Source of the DNA: Linanthus parryae
Lineage: Eukaryota > Streptophyta > Magnoliopsida > Ericales > Polemoniaceae
Direction: 5' to 3'
DNA length: 64,000 bases
Assembly (NCBI GenBank): GCA_023055425.1
Contig: JALGPY010000010.1
Location: 17,705,363 to 17,769,362, forward strand
Positions 11,510-21,287 of this stretch are shown here, piece by piece (the first letter of the stretch is position 1; each line of letters starts with the position of its first letter). The notes beneath the pieces were generated by a model. That model had not been told where the DNA came from, ran no database searches, and saw only the letters and a list, made by a program, of their open reading frames with translations. A program made the position numbers and the translations under genes.

Positions 11510-12308
11510 GAAGGGCTATCTAGAGCATTGTATAAATAGTGGAAATAGTGAAAGGTCTTATACCACGACTCTCCATGATTCGGGCATCTGCACAAGATTT
11601 GGGTGAATGTCCTCCAAGTATCTCCAAGTGAATCGCCATCCAACTGAGTAAATTTGAAAATATTTTCCATCAACTAAGCTACCTTAGATGGATGATGATA
11701 CTTCCTCAAAAATTCCTTGCATAGCTCATCCCATGAAGTGATAGACCCTCCAGGCTGCTCTAGGATCCATGTTTTAGCTGCTCCAAATAGAGAGAATGGG
11801 AAGGGCATCAATTTTACTAATGCAGCTGGCACTCTCTGATCATGCAATGTCTGACTAATTTGCTCGAATTTTAGCAAGTGAGCATTGGGATCATCCCTCG
11901 TAGCTCTGGTGAACAGGCATTCATCTGACACCATGTTAATCATAGGAGTTTGCAACTCAAAGTGAGTTGCGTAAATCGGTGGTAGCACCATGGATGGCAT
12001 GTAATTAGTTGAAGTGGGCCTATATTAATCCACCATAGGAAACGGCGGTGCAACATTCTTCTGATTTCCTTGTGCCATTGGTTCTGCATATTATCCGGAG
12101 GAGTGACAGTTGCCTGTATTGCAGCTCGTTGAGCTCTGAGTGTCTCAGCTTCTCTCACGGCAGTGGCCCCAGCAGCCTCAGCAGTGGCTCTAGCGGTCTC
12201 ATCATCTTCCATTATAGCTGACTTCCTCCGGTCTCCACGCTCAGTGCGCAAAAGTGCTTTGGTATCTTCTAGGTATGGGTACAATGGCTCGTTTTGAGAA
12301 CGGGTCAT
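11510..12308 (-). pseudogene. Element B gag, N-terminal half
   Basis: Starts at 12308 with MTRSQNEPLYPYLED. A frame change leads into 'HFELQTPMINMV', 'FPFSLFGAAKTWILEQPGGSITSWDELCKEFLRKY' (12000-11674), then after a stop 'GDSLGDTWRTFTQILCRCPNHG' (about 11650-11510). This is the Retrotrans_gag capsid region of Athila-type elements, which forms the virus-like particle. At least one frameshift and one stop interrupt it, and copia E cuts it. It lies just downstream of the primer site at 12421-12438, as expected for gag. Confidence 0.8.
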
Positions 12309-12420
12309 GCACCAAGAGATTCACCTGAAAACACAAGTGACACTTGAACGCAAGAAAGTAAAGAATATATTAGAAAAGTATAATCGCTAAGGCGCATAAT
12401 TCTAATTAATTTAACTGAAG

Positions 12421-12438
12421 TCCCCGGCAATGGCGCCA
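12421..12438 (-). other. Primer-binding site of element B (tRNA-Asp type)
   Basis: The plus strand reads TCCCCGGCAATGGCGCCA, one base different from the plant tRNA-Asp 3' end (TCCCCGGCAACGGCGCCA). Athila elements use this tRNA. It lies five bases from the LTR edge at 12444 and about 110 bases before the gag start codon. The interval 12309-12420 is leader with no gene. Confidence 0.8.
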
Positions 12439-12443
12439 TAAAT

Positions 12444-13746
12444 TGACACGTTCCAGTGCAAGTGTACGAATTTCAGGTGCAGTAATAAGTGAAAGTAGGG
12501 TTGTCTTAATTAATCTTTTCTAACCTTGTGTGGGCCAGCAATTTGGTTGATTTTGCTATTACTACTTAACTGAAAGAAAAACTCATTTACTGATTTCACG
12601 CTTTAACCAACGTGATAGATGATTAAGTTACGATATGGAGACAAATACCGGGATTCCTCTCTTGGATCACTCAGTTTTTTTTATGAATGTGCGGTTTGAT
12701 TAAGAAACACTGACATACTTCTCTTTTTAATCAAGCAATTGCTACTTGCCGAGTTACCAAACAAGCAATCTACGCGTAAACGCAAGAAATATGGATTTCA
12801 AAGCATAAAGTACTCATAACAAGAGAAGAACGTATCAATTTAAGTTAAATCATGAATCATAACCTCAAAACGTGAGTTTCATAGAAAAATCTAGCTACTG
12901 AAAGAGTATCCTCATAAGAAAAGCTTAGGTACTAATAAGTTGTGACATGATCACAATGTTTTACATCAACAAAAGCAAGAAATGACGAAGAAGAAGAAGA
13001 GAGAAAGAGATTCAAATGAATGAAACCCAAGATCCAACGTGCTCCAAGATCCAAGAATGTAGTTCTTAGTGGCTCTCTAAGCGTTCTTCATGCTAAAACA
13101 TGTTCCAAGGATTTTTATAGGTTTCCTAACGAAATTATAACAAGTTTAGTTTTATTAAGTGCAAGTACCAGTAGTTCCTCACATGTTCTGGAATTTTTTT
13201 ATGCTCGTCCAGGTTGCACGACCTCAAGCTGAGGTCGTGCAACCTCTGTGAATATCCTACAGTACTTTTTCTAAATTTCGTGAATTATATCTTCCTGTAG
13301 TCACGTCGTGCAACCCCTGCTCCATTCCGAACTTCTAATTCTTCTTATTTTCTTATGTGCTATTGATTTCATTCTTCTCTCCTCGGTGATTTGCATGTCT
13401 TCTCCTTTTCTTGTTGGGTTTTGATCGGGGAACTTGTTGGTTGGTCGTGGTTTCAGGTATGTGGAAGCTTCGGGTTTTTGATCCAGAATTGCATGTAGTT
13501 CATTACTTGGATTTGATGATTGTTATAGGTATTACTAGGTTGTTGAGTGCTGATTGAAGGTGGGCTGCAGTGGTGGTTTTAGCAAAGGTAGCACTTGGTA
13601 TTTGGATTGGCACTGATAGAAGCAAGTTGAGGTGGTGGATGGTTTCAGTTTCGTGGTTGAGTGTTGTGGTTTTCATGGATTTTGTTGGTTAAAGTGGTTT
13701 GTGTTGAATTGGAGAGAAAGCATGTTGTAATGAGTTGATCACTGAG
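12444..13746 (-). repeat. 5' LTR of element B, U5-proximal part
   Basis: In plus coordinates it starts TGACACGTTCC (the LTR's CA end reversed) and matches the plus-oriented copy at 1376-4000 reversed. It includes a TATA-like box near 13120, a 35-base hairpin at 13211-13245 and the beginning of a G/T-rich strand (C/A-rich in LTR sense) from about 13430. It is broken at 13746 by element D and resumes at 36166. Confidence 0.75.
13211..13245. promoter_or_regulatory. 35-base inverted repeat in the element B LTR
   Basis: Arms AGGTTGCACGACCTC and GAGGTCGTGCAACCT are exact reverse complements around the 5-base loop AAGCT. Each arm is itself a near-palindrome with a central CA or TG. It lies about 90 bases upstream (LTR sense) of the TATA-like box, so a protein-binding or structural role in the LTR promoter is plausible but unproven. 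Confidence 0.85.
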
Positions 13747-14122
13747 TGTTATAACCTGGGGTAATTCGAGCAAGAACGATAAAACAAAAAAAAGAGCGAG
13801 ACAATATTTATCATGGTTCACTAACGAATTCGCAACGAACCCGCTAGCTACCTCCACGGCCAGAAATCGATATTTTATAGAGAAGAAAACCCGATTACAA
13901 AGCACGCCGTGGCCACAACGACCACGGCGGCCACCCAACCAAACACCCACCCGATGCACACACTACAAAAGCTCTCAACTCTCAAATATGTGTGTTGATG
14001 TGTTAATACCAAAGGCATGAGCCTTTCATAGTCATGTACTGCCGACTTAACACAAACCAGCACCACCGCCTCAAAGGAGATCACCTCCTTTGACTTTTAG
14101 ATACAAGTCACTAATTCTAAAA
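13747..14122 (-). repeat. Element D LTR 1 (outer, downstream)
   Basis: The plus strand starts TGTTATAACCTGGGG and ends near CTAATTCTAAAA. It matches LTRs 2 and 3, including the 'gaccacggcggccaccc' block and 'caccaccgcctcaaaggagatcacc'. There is no primer site on its outer (left) side, which marks it as the terminal LTR. Its last bases are AA where LTR 2 has CA. Confidence 0.85.
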
Positions 14123-15009
14123 AATCTCCACCTTGACTTGAATCATGTCAGAAAATCGAAACCGAAACCTGATGCTTCTCTCCTCAATCCTGAAGTGGAT
14201 GCGTCTCCCAGAACTTAAAAACAAGCACGCCTCCCCGAACAGAGGTTTCGCAGCTATATGCAAAACCTGAATTGCCAAATCGTTGCTCCAAATACCATGC
14301 GTTCCTATAATGAATGCGCCTGATGCGGATACACTTTCGAAAACAGAAAGTAGTTCTCCACTGAGAACCAGAATCGAATACATTAACTGAGAAAAGCAGG
14401 ACCGAACGTATTCCCGATGCACCCTATTGCGCCAGAAAGATGCACCATGACAAAATGCCCATATATCACTACCAGACTTGATGCACTTAGCGATGAGTAC
14501 CCCAAACAGTGTCATGCCCGATGTATCCCGTATGGCTCTAATGCGCCAGATGCTTGCAAAACAGATGGCGCCAGATGCAAGCTCAATGTGTGTCATGGCA
14601 CACGCTCCAAAACAAGAACAAATGCACGCCGGGACAAACTCGTTCATAATGCGCGCCAGAAAAGGGCAAGATGCACGTGCCAGAAATCTCACACGCCATA
14701 TGCTCTCTAACGATTCTCCAACTCCAACGAGTTCCAGCAATGCTTGAGCCAGAACTAGATTCAGTTCAAATGCTAGATGCTCCATGTCGGGAGCCGGATT
14801 GCGCCAGAACGTCAATCGTCAGAACGCCAAATGCGCGTGAACCACCAGATTCGTGTCAATACTGAATGCATGATGGATTTTCCAGAACCCTTGCACACCT
14901 AATCAGATGCGCGCCAGATTGCTCCAATAGGAGCCCAGATAGCCCCTCCATGGGGCTTTAGTTTGTGGGTGTACCTGCTACTCCTCAGGAACAGATCGAT
15001 CTTGATCGC
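14123..15009 (-). mobile_element. Element D internal segment 1, polypurine-side part
   Basis: Begins with the reversed polypurine tract (AATCTCCACCTTG, i.e. CAAGGTGGAGATT in element sense) next to LTR 1. It continues to the insertion point of element C at 15009/15010 and resumes at 34220. The word GCGCCAGA or GTGCCAGA recurs at least six times. A 232-codon minus-strand frame (14815-14117) crosses it but matches no known Gag or Pol and is broken in the second internal segment, so it is probably not a gene. Confidence 0.7.
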
Positions 15010-15626
15010 TGTAGATGGTACTTTCCAGACAGACAAATCATAGCCACGTGGCAGCCATCCAGCACACCTAGTTGTGCTCCATGTACATCGGATAACTACG
15101 TATGCTTATCCACTTGGGGGATGTGAGAGAGAGCCCTCGCGTACCAATCGCACGTGAGTTGTAGGGAGTTAGTGTTTTGGAGGCTAGGGTAAGGACCGTT
15201 GCGTGCGCGACAATCAAGCTCGCGCGTGACCCTTTGTAACTGCTTTGAGAGACTTAATGGCCACGTCCTATAAACCCGGCCTGACCTCATAGCGGCCTCC
15301 GGTATGTACGGTCAGGTGCCTAACGGTTCCTATATACACGGTCGAACGTGCCGTTATAGGGGCTACCATTAAGCCGCCATTTATGATGCATTAACCCCCC
15401 CCCCCCCTCACCACGGTCACTTCCCTACTGTATATAGGATCGTTAGCCCTCCGTTGCGACACTCTAGTTCTTCCAGACTTACCGAAGACTTCGCTATTAA
15501 GCTGTCTCTCTCTCTCTCATAGTTGCCATTGCTTACCCTCTCCCTACTCACACCCCACATCTCTCTGTGTTCTATTCTCTACTTGGGTGCAAACTTGGAT
15601 ATCTCTGAAGGATTTCCTTGCGCACA
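15010..15626 (+). repeat. 5' LTR of element C
   Basis: TGTAGATGGT...GCGCACA, 617 bases, matching 33618-34219 with small indels. A TATA-like tgtatatagg is at about 15430, preceded by a C-run at about 15397-15408 that is about twice as long as in the 3' LTR. A CT repeat follows near 15505-15518. The downstream primer site confirms its 5' position. Confidence 0.85.
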
Positions 15627-15627
15627 A

Positions 15628-15645
15628 TTTGGTGAACCCGACGTG
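15628..15645 (+). other. Primer-binding site of element C
   Basis: TTTGGTGAACCCGACGTG starts one base after the LTR end. TTTGGTGA-CCCGACGTG is a familiar primer-site form in Tat-lineage elements. I do not assign the tRNA because I cannot recall it with certainty. Confidence 0.6.
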
Positions 15646-15690
15646 AATCCATCAACATTCAACCTTTTCAAGACAATCAACGTAGCTACC

Positions 15691-16821
15691 ATGTCTCTAG
15701 AAGCCAACCGCCGTGAAGGAGACCAATCTCCTCCGAGATATGAAACCCAGGAAGAGACCCCTAACACCAACACGAACACCCAAATGATTGCGGAGAATGG
15801 ACCCCCTCTAGAGGCATTGCAGGCTCCAATTCAAAACCAGGCGAAATCCATGCAAGCTCAGTCCACCCAGATCATGGGAATCTTGGGGGGACTTGTTCAG
15901 AATACTACTCAAGGAGCTCCAGCTCCTCTAGGGGTAACCACAACCTCTATCTTACATATGCCCGTCCCACAAAACCCGTAAGTTTCTCTCTCCAATGGCC
16001 CTGCATCCCACACACCGAGGCTCCAATCAGGCTCATCCCTAACGTCCACTGGAAATCCCCCTCCATATTCGGCGATGCCTTCGCTCACGAACGGAGTTCC
16101 GGGGATTCATGCACTCCCACATCTACCTCCCTATGATCCACGCATGCCCTACATTTCGGGCTTCGCCGTGATACCATCATTAGCTTCCCAGGGAAGTACA
16201 CCCACCAGCGTCACAGCCCTTGAGCAGCTGATAGATAACATCATCGCGAATCAAAGTCTCAGAGACACCGTCATCCCAAAAGTTGACAGTGCACTTCCTA
16301 TCCCGCGGGACATATATTTAATGCCCAATCATGCTGGGTACAAGGCGCCCAAATGGGATAAATTCGATGAAGTCAGTGGGAATTCACACGAACATGTGAT
16401 GAGGTTCGTTGATCTAATGGGTCCACATGGAGTGGACACCGTGCTGCTCATACGCGAAATTCCCCAAGTCTCTGGGGGCTGTCGCGTACAAGTGGTACAG
16501 AACTCTCGAGGCAGGGTCTGTCAAGACGTGGGAAGACAGGGTGAAGAAATTTTACACCAAATTCTTCCAAGTAGAAGAGGTCACCACTATCCATCTCTCC
16601 CGCATGTACCAGAGGCATGACAAGGAAGGGGTCGTCTTCATCAAGAAGTTCATGGTCAGATCCTTGGAGTGCGTCGACGATGTCTTGGAATGTCGTCTAG
16701 TGGAAATATTCCTTCAGGGCATGCGTGATGAATACAAAGGTATGTTAATCAACCTGAATATGTCTACGTTTTCCAAGTTGATTGACTGTACCAGGAACAT
16801 CGAGCCCCTGGTGAAAAGATG
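15691..16821 (+). pseudogene. Element C gag
   Basis: Starts at ATG 15691 (MSLEANRREGDQSPPRYE). A TAA at 15979 stops the frame, but the same frame continues through 'NHAGYKAPKWDKFDEVSGNSHEHVMRFVD'. A one-base shift near 16460 moves it to 'YAKFPKSLGAVAYKWYRTLEAGSVKTWEDRVKKFY', the Retrotrans_gag capsid core (family: LF..SL.G.A..W...L....I.SW..L...F). It ends at a TGA after EPLVKR at about 16821. Gag would form the particle shell. At least one stop and one shift abolish it. Confidence 0.8.
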
Positions 16822-16869
16822 AAGAAGAAAAACACCCATGATCACGCACCACCTAGCTCTGGCTTCAAG

Positions 16870-17316
16870 ATAGGAAGATTCATCTAAAAACGTGGACGCG
16901 AAATTGACGTACATGCAGTGTCATCCCACCACAAGCAGCAGAGACCTGCACCCCGGGAGGCACCGCCTCTGCCGTGCTCGATCGAGGACGAGATTATGCT
17001 TTTCAAGAATTGGCGAAGAGATGAAATCTTGCCTGCGCTAGAGCATACACCCACCATAGAACAACTATAGGACCCTAGATGGTGCGAATGCCATGGACAA
17101 GTCTTGCATCCGACAAGGGAATGCAAGAAGCTCAAATGGCTGGTGGACAGGAAAGTCAAAGAAGGGCAGCTGATCATTGACGAACCGTCCAAAGACGTGC
17201 GTGACAACCCCTTGCCACCTCATGCACTAAAGGAGCCCAAGGGAAAGGAGATAGCTATGATTTCGATAATGGATCTTGAAGAAGTCGCGGATGCAGAAAT
17301 CCCAGTGGTTGCATAA
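16870..17316 (+). pseudogene. Element C gag C-terminal part with zinc-knuckle-like motif
   Basis: After a break, the reading resumes with 'HKQQRPAPREAPP', an in-frame stop near 17068, then 'CECHGQVLHPTRECKKL'. This resembles the Tat-type nucleocapsid motif (C..H...GH.TE.C..L), which binds genomic RNA. In this copy the spacing is kept but a histidine/glycine position is altered. Acidic and basic tails follow to the stop at 17314-17316. Confidence 0.6.
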
Positions 17317-17340
17317 ATCTGTGAGGAAGAAGACTATGGC

Positions 17341-18270
17341 GTGGACACTGAGGATTCACGCGCTAAACGCATGAAGAACTCTAACAAGTTCGAGAGATTC
17401 TTCGATTACATGAATTTCTCCAATAGCTGTAGGCACGACATGGTAAAAGCTATCTTAAAAGTGGCGGAATATTATGGTGAGGAACTGGTCACTTCAAACG
17501 GCAAAGTTGTCAGGGTCACGCGGTCGAATGGTCTAATCATGACATTCGATGAGTCTGACAAAAAGATGGATGCGAGTCACCAGAGGCCGTTGTACGTGAC
17601 GGCAATAGTCAACGATGTTGAATTCAAGAGGGCTTTTGTTGATGGCGGAGCCACAGTGAACGTGATACCGCTCAGTACCTTGGAACTAGCAGGAATCCCT
17701 CAAAGCAAAATTGTTAAGAAGCCATCACCATTGTTGGGCTTCGGGAGCGACTCCAGAATGACGGTTGGCTGGATTCGATTAGGGATCCTGATTGGTCAGA
17801 TTAGGTGTGCCGCTAAATTCATGTCATTGACGCCAATACCACCTATCACATGATTATCGGGCGAGCATGGATACACAGTTTTGATGTTGAGCCTTCTACT
17901 GCTCATCAGATGATGAAGGTCATCTGGAAAGACAGAGTGGTCACAATACCTGCTTCGGTGAGCCCTTTCAACTTGGAAGAGGCACACTTGTCTGAAATGG
18001 TGTGGTTTACAGAGATGGCGGATGAAGCCACTCCAGCTCCGTTTAAACCAACTCCATTGCCCAAATGGGAGGACATCAAGGATCAATCACCAGTTGGGGT
18101 GATGGTGATGCGGGAAGCACCCAGGGAAAAACAACCAGCGCGGGAGGAAATTCCCAGGGTTATCTACAACAAGAAGAATGCCTACACCCTAAAAAGGGTC
18201 ATTGCACACAACAATGAAGGCAAGCAAGTGGGAAGCTTCTACGCCAATGGAAAGAAGTGTTATCGCATCT
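17341..18270 (+). pseudogene. Element C retropepsin and linker
   Basis: 'HDMVKAILKVAEYYGEEL' leads to 'RPLYVTAIVNDVEFKRAFVDGGATVNVIPLSTLELAGI', a Tat-type aspartic protease in which the active-site triad reads DGGA. After a frame change near 17848 come 'YHMIIGRAWIHSFDVEPSTAHQMMK' (family: Y..ILGR.WLH...AVPST.HQ..K) and a linker ending at about 18270. The protease would process Gag-Pol. The change of frame is the main visible lesion. Confidence 0.8.
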
Positions 18271-18482
18271 GAAGGTGCACGGGTTCACCCTCCACCCGCC
18301 CCATTGAGGGTGTCCCCGGGCAAATTTGCAAGCTGGCAGAGGCTCCGGATGAGGAAAGGAGATCCTGTTGATAGAAGAAATCAAGGAGGCCCTCGAATGC
18401 ATGGAGGACCACCCGAAGCCACAAAAGCAAACTGAAGGAGGTATTCCTAAGCCCTGATGAAGAAAATAAGAGGCCGGTCTTA

Positions 18483-19577
18483 TTGAGCACAGATCTCGGT
18501 AACGAGGAGGAGCGAAAACAGATCGAGTTATTGAAAGAATACAAGGACGTATTCGTGTGGGACTACGACGAGATGCCAAGGCTAGATCAAGGCATCACCA
18601 TGCATCGACTGGACGTCGTTCCGGGCTCAAAACCAATCAAACAAAGTGCGAGGAATTTTCGTCCTAAAATAAATGTCAAGATTAAATAGGAGATCGTCAA
18701 ACTGTTGAATGCCAAATTCATCGAGCCTAACCACCATCCCACCTGGCTCGCCAACATAGTGTCCGTCTTGAAAAAGAATGGGAGCCTTCGTGTATACGTC
18801 GACTTCAGGGACCTGAACAAATTATGCCCGAAAGACAATTTCCCTTTGCAAAACATAGATCTCCTAATTGACTCCACCGTAGGCCACGAAATGTTTAGCT
18901 TCATGGACGGATTAAGTGGCTATAATCAGATCAAAATGGACCCAGAAGATGCCAAGAAGACGGCATTCATCACACCCGTGGGATTCTTCAACTACACGGT
19001 CATGTTGTTTGGTCTAGAGAACACGGGTTCCACGTATCAACGCGCAATGATGGCATTATTCCATGATATGATGCATCAGGAAGCGGAGTTCTATGTGGAT
19101 GAACTAGTAGTTAATTCAATGCAAAAGAAGGACCATTTGAAAGACTTAATGAAAGTCTTCGATAGATGCCGGGCTTTCCAGCTAAAAATGAATCCCATGA
19201 AATGTGCATTCGAAGTGACTTCAGGGAAATTCCTGGGCTGCGTAATCCACCGAAACGGGATCGAGCCTGACCCTGCAAAGATCTCGACAATCACTAGTCT
19301 ACCCTCACCACAGTCTCAGACTACATTGAAAGCATATCTGGGGAAATTGTCATACCTAAGGAGATTCATACCAGCTATTGCGGAGCTGAACTTTTGCTTC
19401 GGCAATTTGCTCAAGAAGAACGCGGTGTTCTTATGGACAGAGGAGCATCAGACTGCATTTGAAAAGCTGAAAAACCTATTGGCATCTCCAAGGGTCATGA
19501 TCGCACCCCAATTGGGCTCACCTCTACTGTTGTACTTCACCTCAAAGAAGAGATCCGTTGGGGCATTACGAGCCCAA
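18483..19577 (+). pseudogene. Element C reverse transcriptase
   Basis: 'KEYKDVFVWDYDEMP' and 'HRLDVVPGSKPIKQ' open the domain. An in-frame TAG lies at 18687-18689. Then follow 'VSVLKKNGSLRVYVDFRDLNKLCPKDNFPL', 'FMDGLSGYNQI', 'FVD'-type 'FYVDELVVNS', 'LGCVIHRNGIEPDPAKI' and the start of RNase H. In the catalytic box the second aspartate is glutamate (YVDE rather than YVDD), which would impair polymerisation. The frame ends at 19577-19579, and normal RNase H and integrase sequence is absent. Confidence 0.85.
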
Positions 19578-19731
19578 TAATTCGAGTGGCGGGAGAGGCA
19601 ATTACCACAAACTCAAATTTCAAAATTTACAAGCAACGATTCACTCACCCTGTTGACGATTGAGTGCCTGAATTGCTTGGAAAAACGTGTGGGGAATCTG
19701 ATCAAGAACTTGGTTGAAAGTTTCGGCTTCT

Positions 19732-21287
19732 TGACGCGATTATTTACGCGTATGCACAAGTGCACGGTCAAGTAGTAAGTGGAGTATTTTAGACTCCGAA
19801 TTATCGAACCCAAGGGAATTAGACGATTAATATTCAATTAAGAATTAATATTATGATACCTAAGTAACCAGTAAAAAATTGTTTGATTTGAAGGTTCGTC
19901 ACCCACAAACAAGTGACTTAAACTAAAAGACAGATTAAGCAAACTATTTTTTATGATTTTTCAATTTAAAAGAATGATTGTATTAAGATACGATTATGAA
20001 GAAGAACTAGATAATCTAGGTTCCCTAGGGTTGAATATGATGTCCGGACTAAGCTTAAGATACTCTAGTTATGATTGATTACACTAGGTCACACTCATTA
20101 CACTCTTATATCGATCTCATGTAAATTTGCTTTACGGTTAACTTCGGGTCCTTTCGGTCCACCTACGCTTACCGTTCCACTCTAGTTGGCTTGATTGGTC
20201 CATTCACCGGGTCCTATCGGTCCACCGCTTTCACTAAAACCTAACCAATCCCAACCGAAACAACCCACACTTGATCACTCAAGTTCTTTTCTCCTCTCGG
20301 TCTCCAAGAACTACAAGAATGTCAATTGTGTTCTTAACACACCCGGATTAGTTCACTATCGTGCAACTAAGAGGATAACTAGAATTCTACGGGTGATCAA
20401 GCCAAGCACACATATAGATAAGAACAAGAACACAATGAATAATCCAACCATAAACATAGAATTAAGCTAAAAGCATGAATCAAGTCATAATCCGGAAAAA
20501 TCCTAATCAAAACCCTAGTTCTCCATAGATTATCTAGCAAAGAGAAGTTTAGCTAGAGATAATCTTGTTTAGCATAGAAGAAATCTCCATAATCATACAA
20601 TAGAATGAAAGAGAGAGGAAATCAAACGAATAATCTTCAAGTCTTGATTATTCTTGATGATTCTCCACCTCCAAGCTTGCTCTCCAATGTTGTTCTTCTC
20701 CAAAAAGACGTGAATGATCAATCCTCCTTGTCCCTAGGTCTTTTAGCACGTCCTTCCTCTCAATTGTTGCCCAAAAAGTCTTCAAAATTGCACAAAAACC
20801 CACACTTTCCCGTCCTGGTGGTCAGAGTGGTCGTACTACCAGTCCCACTGGTAGTACTACCAGCAGAAGGTGAAGTGACTGCCAAAATTTATAAGTATGG
20901 GACTGGTCTTACTATCAGTATAGTGGCATTATGACCAGTCTGGGAAAATAAAGCCTTTTTCTTCACTCTTTTGGTCTTTTCTTCACCCGTCTTCCATTCC
21001 GCACACCATTCTTGAGCCTTCCAACATTCCGAAGTTCGTTTCCTCTTGCCAATTTACATATCCAAGCTTCCGGTTCCTGAAAAGCACAACACGAAACATA
21101 TCGGAAGATCATTGTGACAAAATAGCTCGAAATTACACAAGAAACGCCCGGATTACACATTTAAGTCCAAATACTCAAGAATGCTCAAAACGTACAAGAA
21201 TTGGTCAATTTCTCACATAAATGCCACAAAATCACGCAAAAAGGTAGTGAAATCTACACGAATATAACTCCTTAGGTGGAGTTATCA
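19732..21287 (-). repeat. 3' LTR of element A
   Basis: The plus strand begins TGACGCG and ends GAGTTATCA (1556 bases), matching 31652-33193 with scattered substitutions. It holds a palindrome module at about 20815-20942 that differs in unit number from the other LTR. The minus-strand polypurine-like tract GTGTGGGGATG abuts it at about 21290-21300. Confidence 0.9.
20815..20942. promoter_or_regulatory. Palindrome module in 3' LTR of element A
   Basis: Contains the perfect 16-base palindrome CTGGTAGTACTACCAG (20848-20863) and an upstream arm TGGTCGTACTACCAGT that pairs with ACTGGTAGTACTACCA around the loop CCC at 15 of 16 positions. Related half-sites (ACTGGTCTTACTATCAGT and ATGACCAGT) follow after an AT-rich spacer. 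Confidence 0.75.

Noticed and set aside
4441..11514. A target-site duplication for copia element E
   Set aside because: The 3' LTR is truncated at 11509, so the right junction is not the original one and no duplication can be read.
14117..14815. 232-codon minus-strand frame as a protein gene
   Set aside because: No known domain, and the homologous segment at 34753-35791 has it broken. It lies in a non-autonomous element interior.
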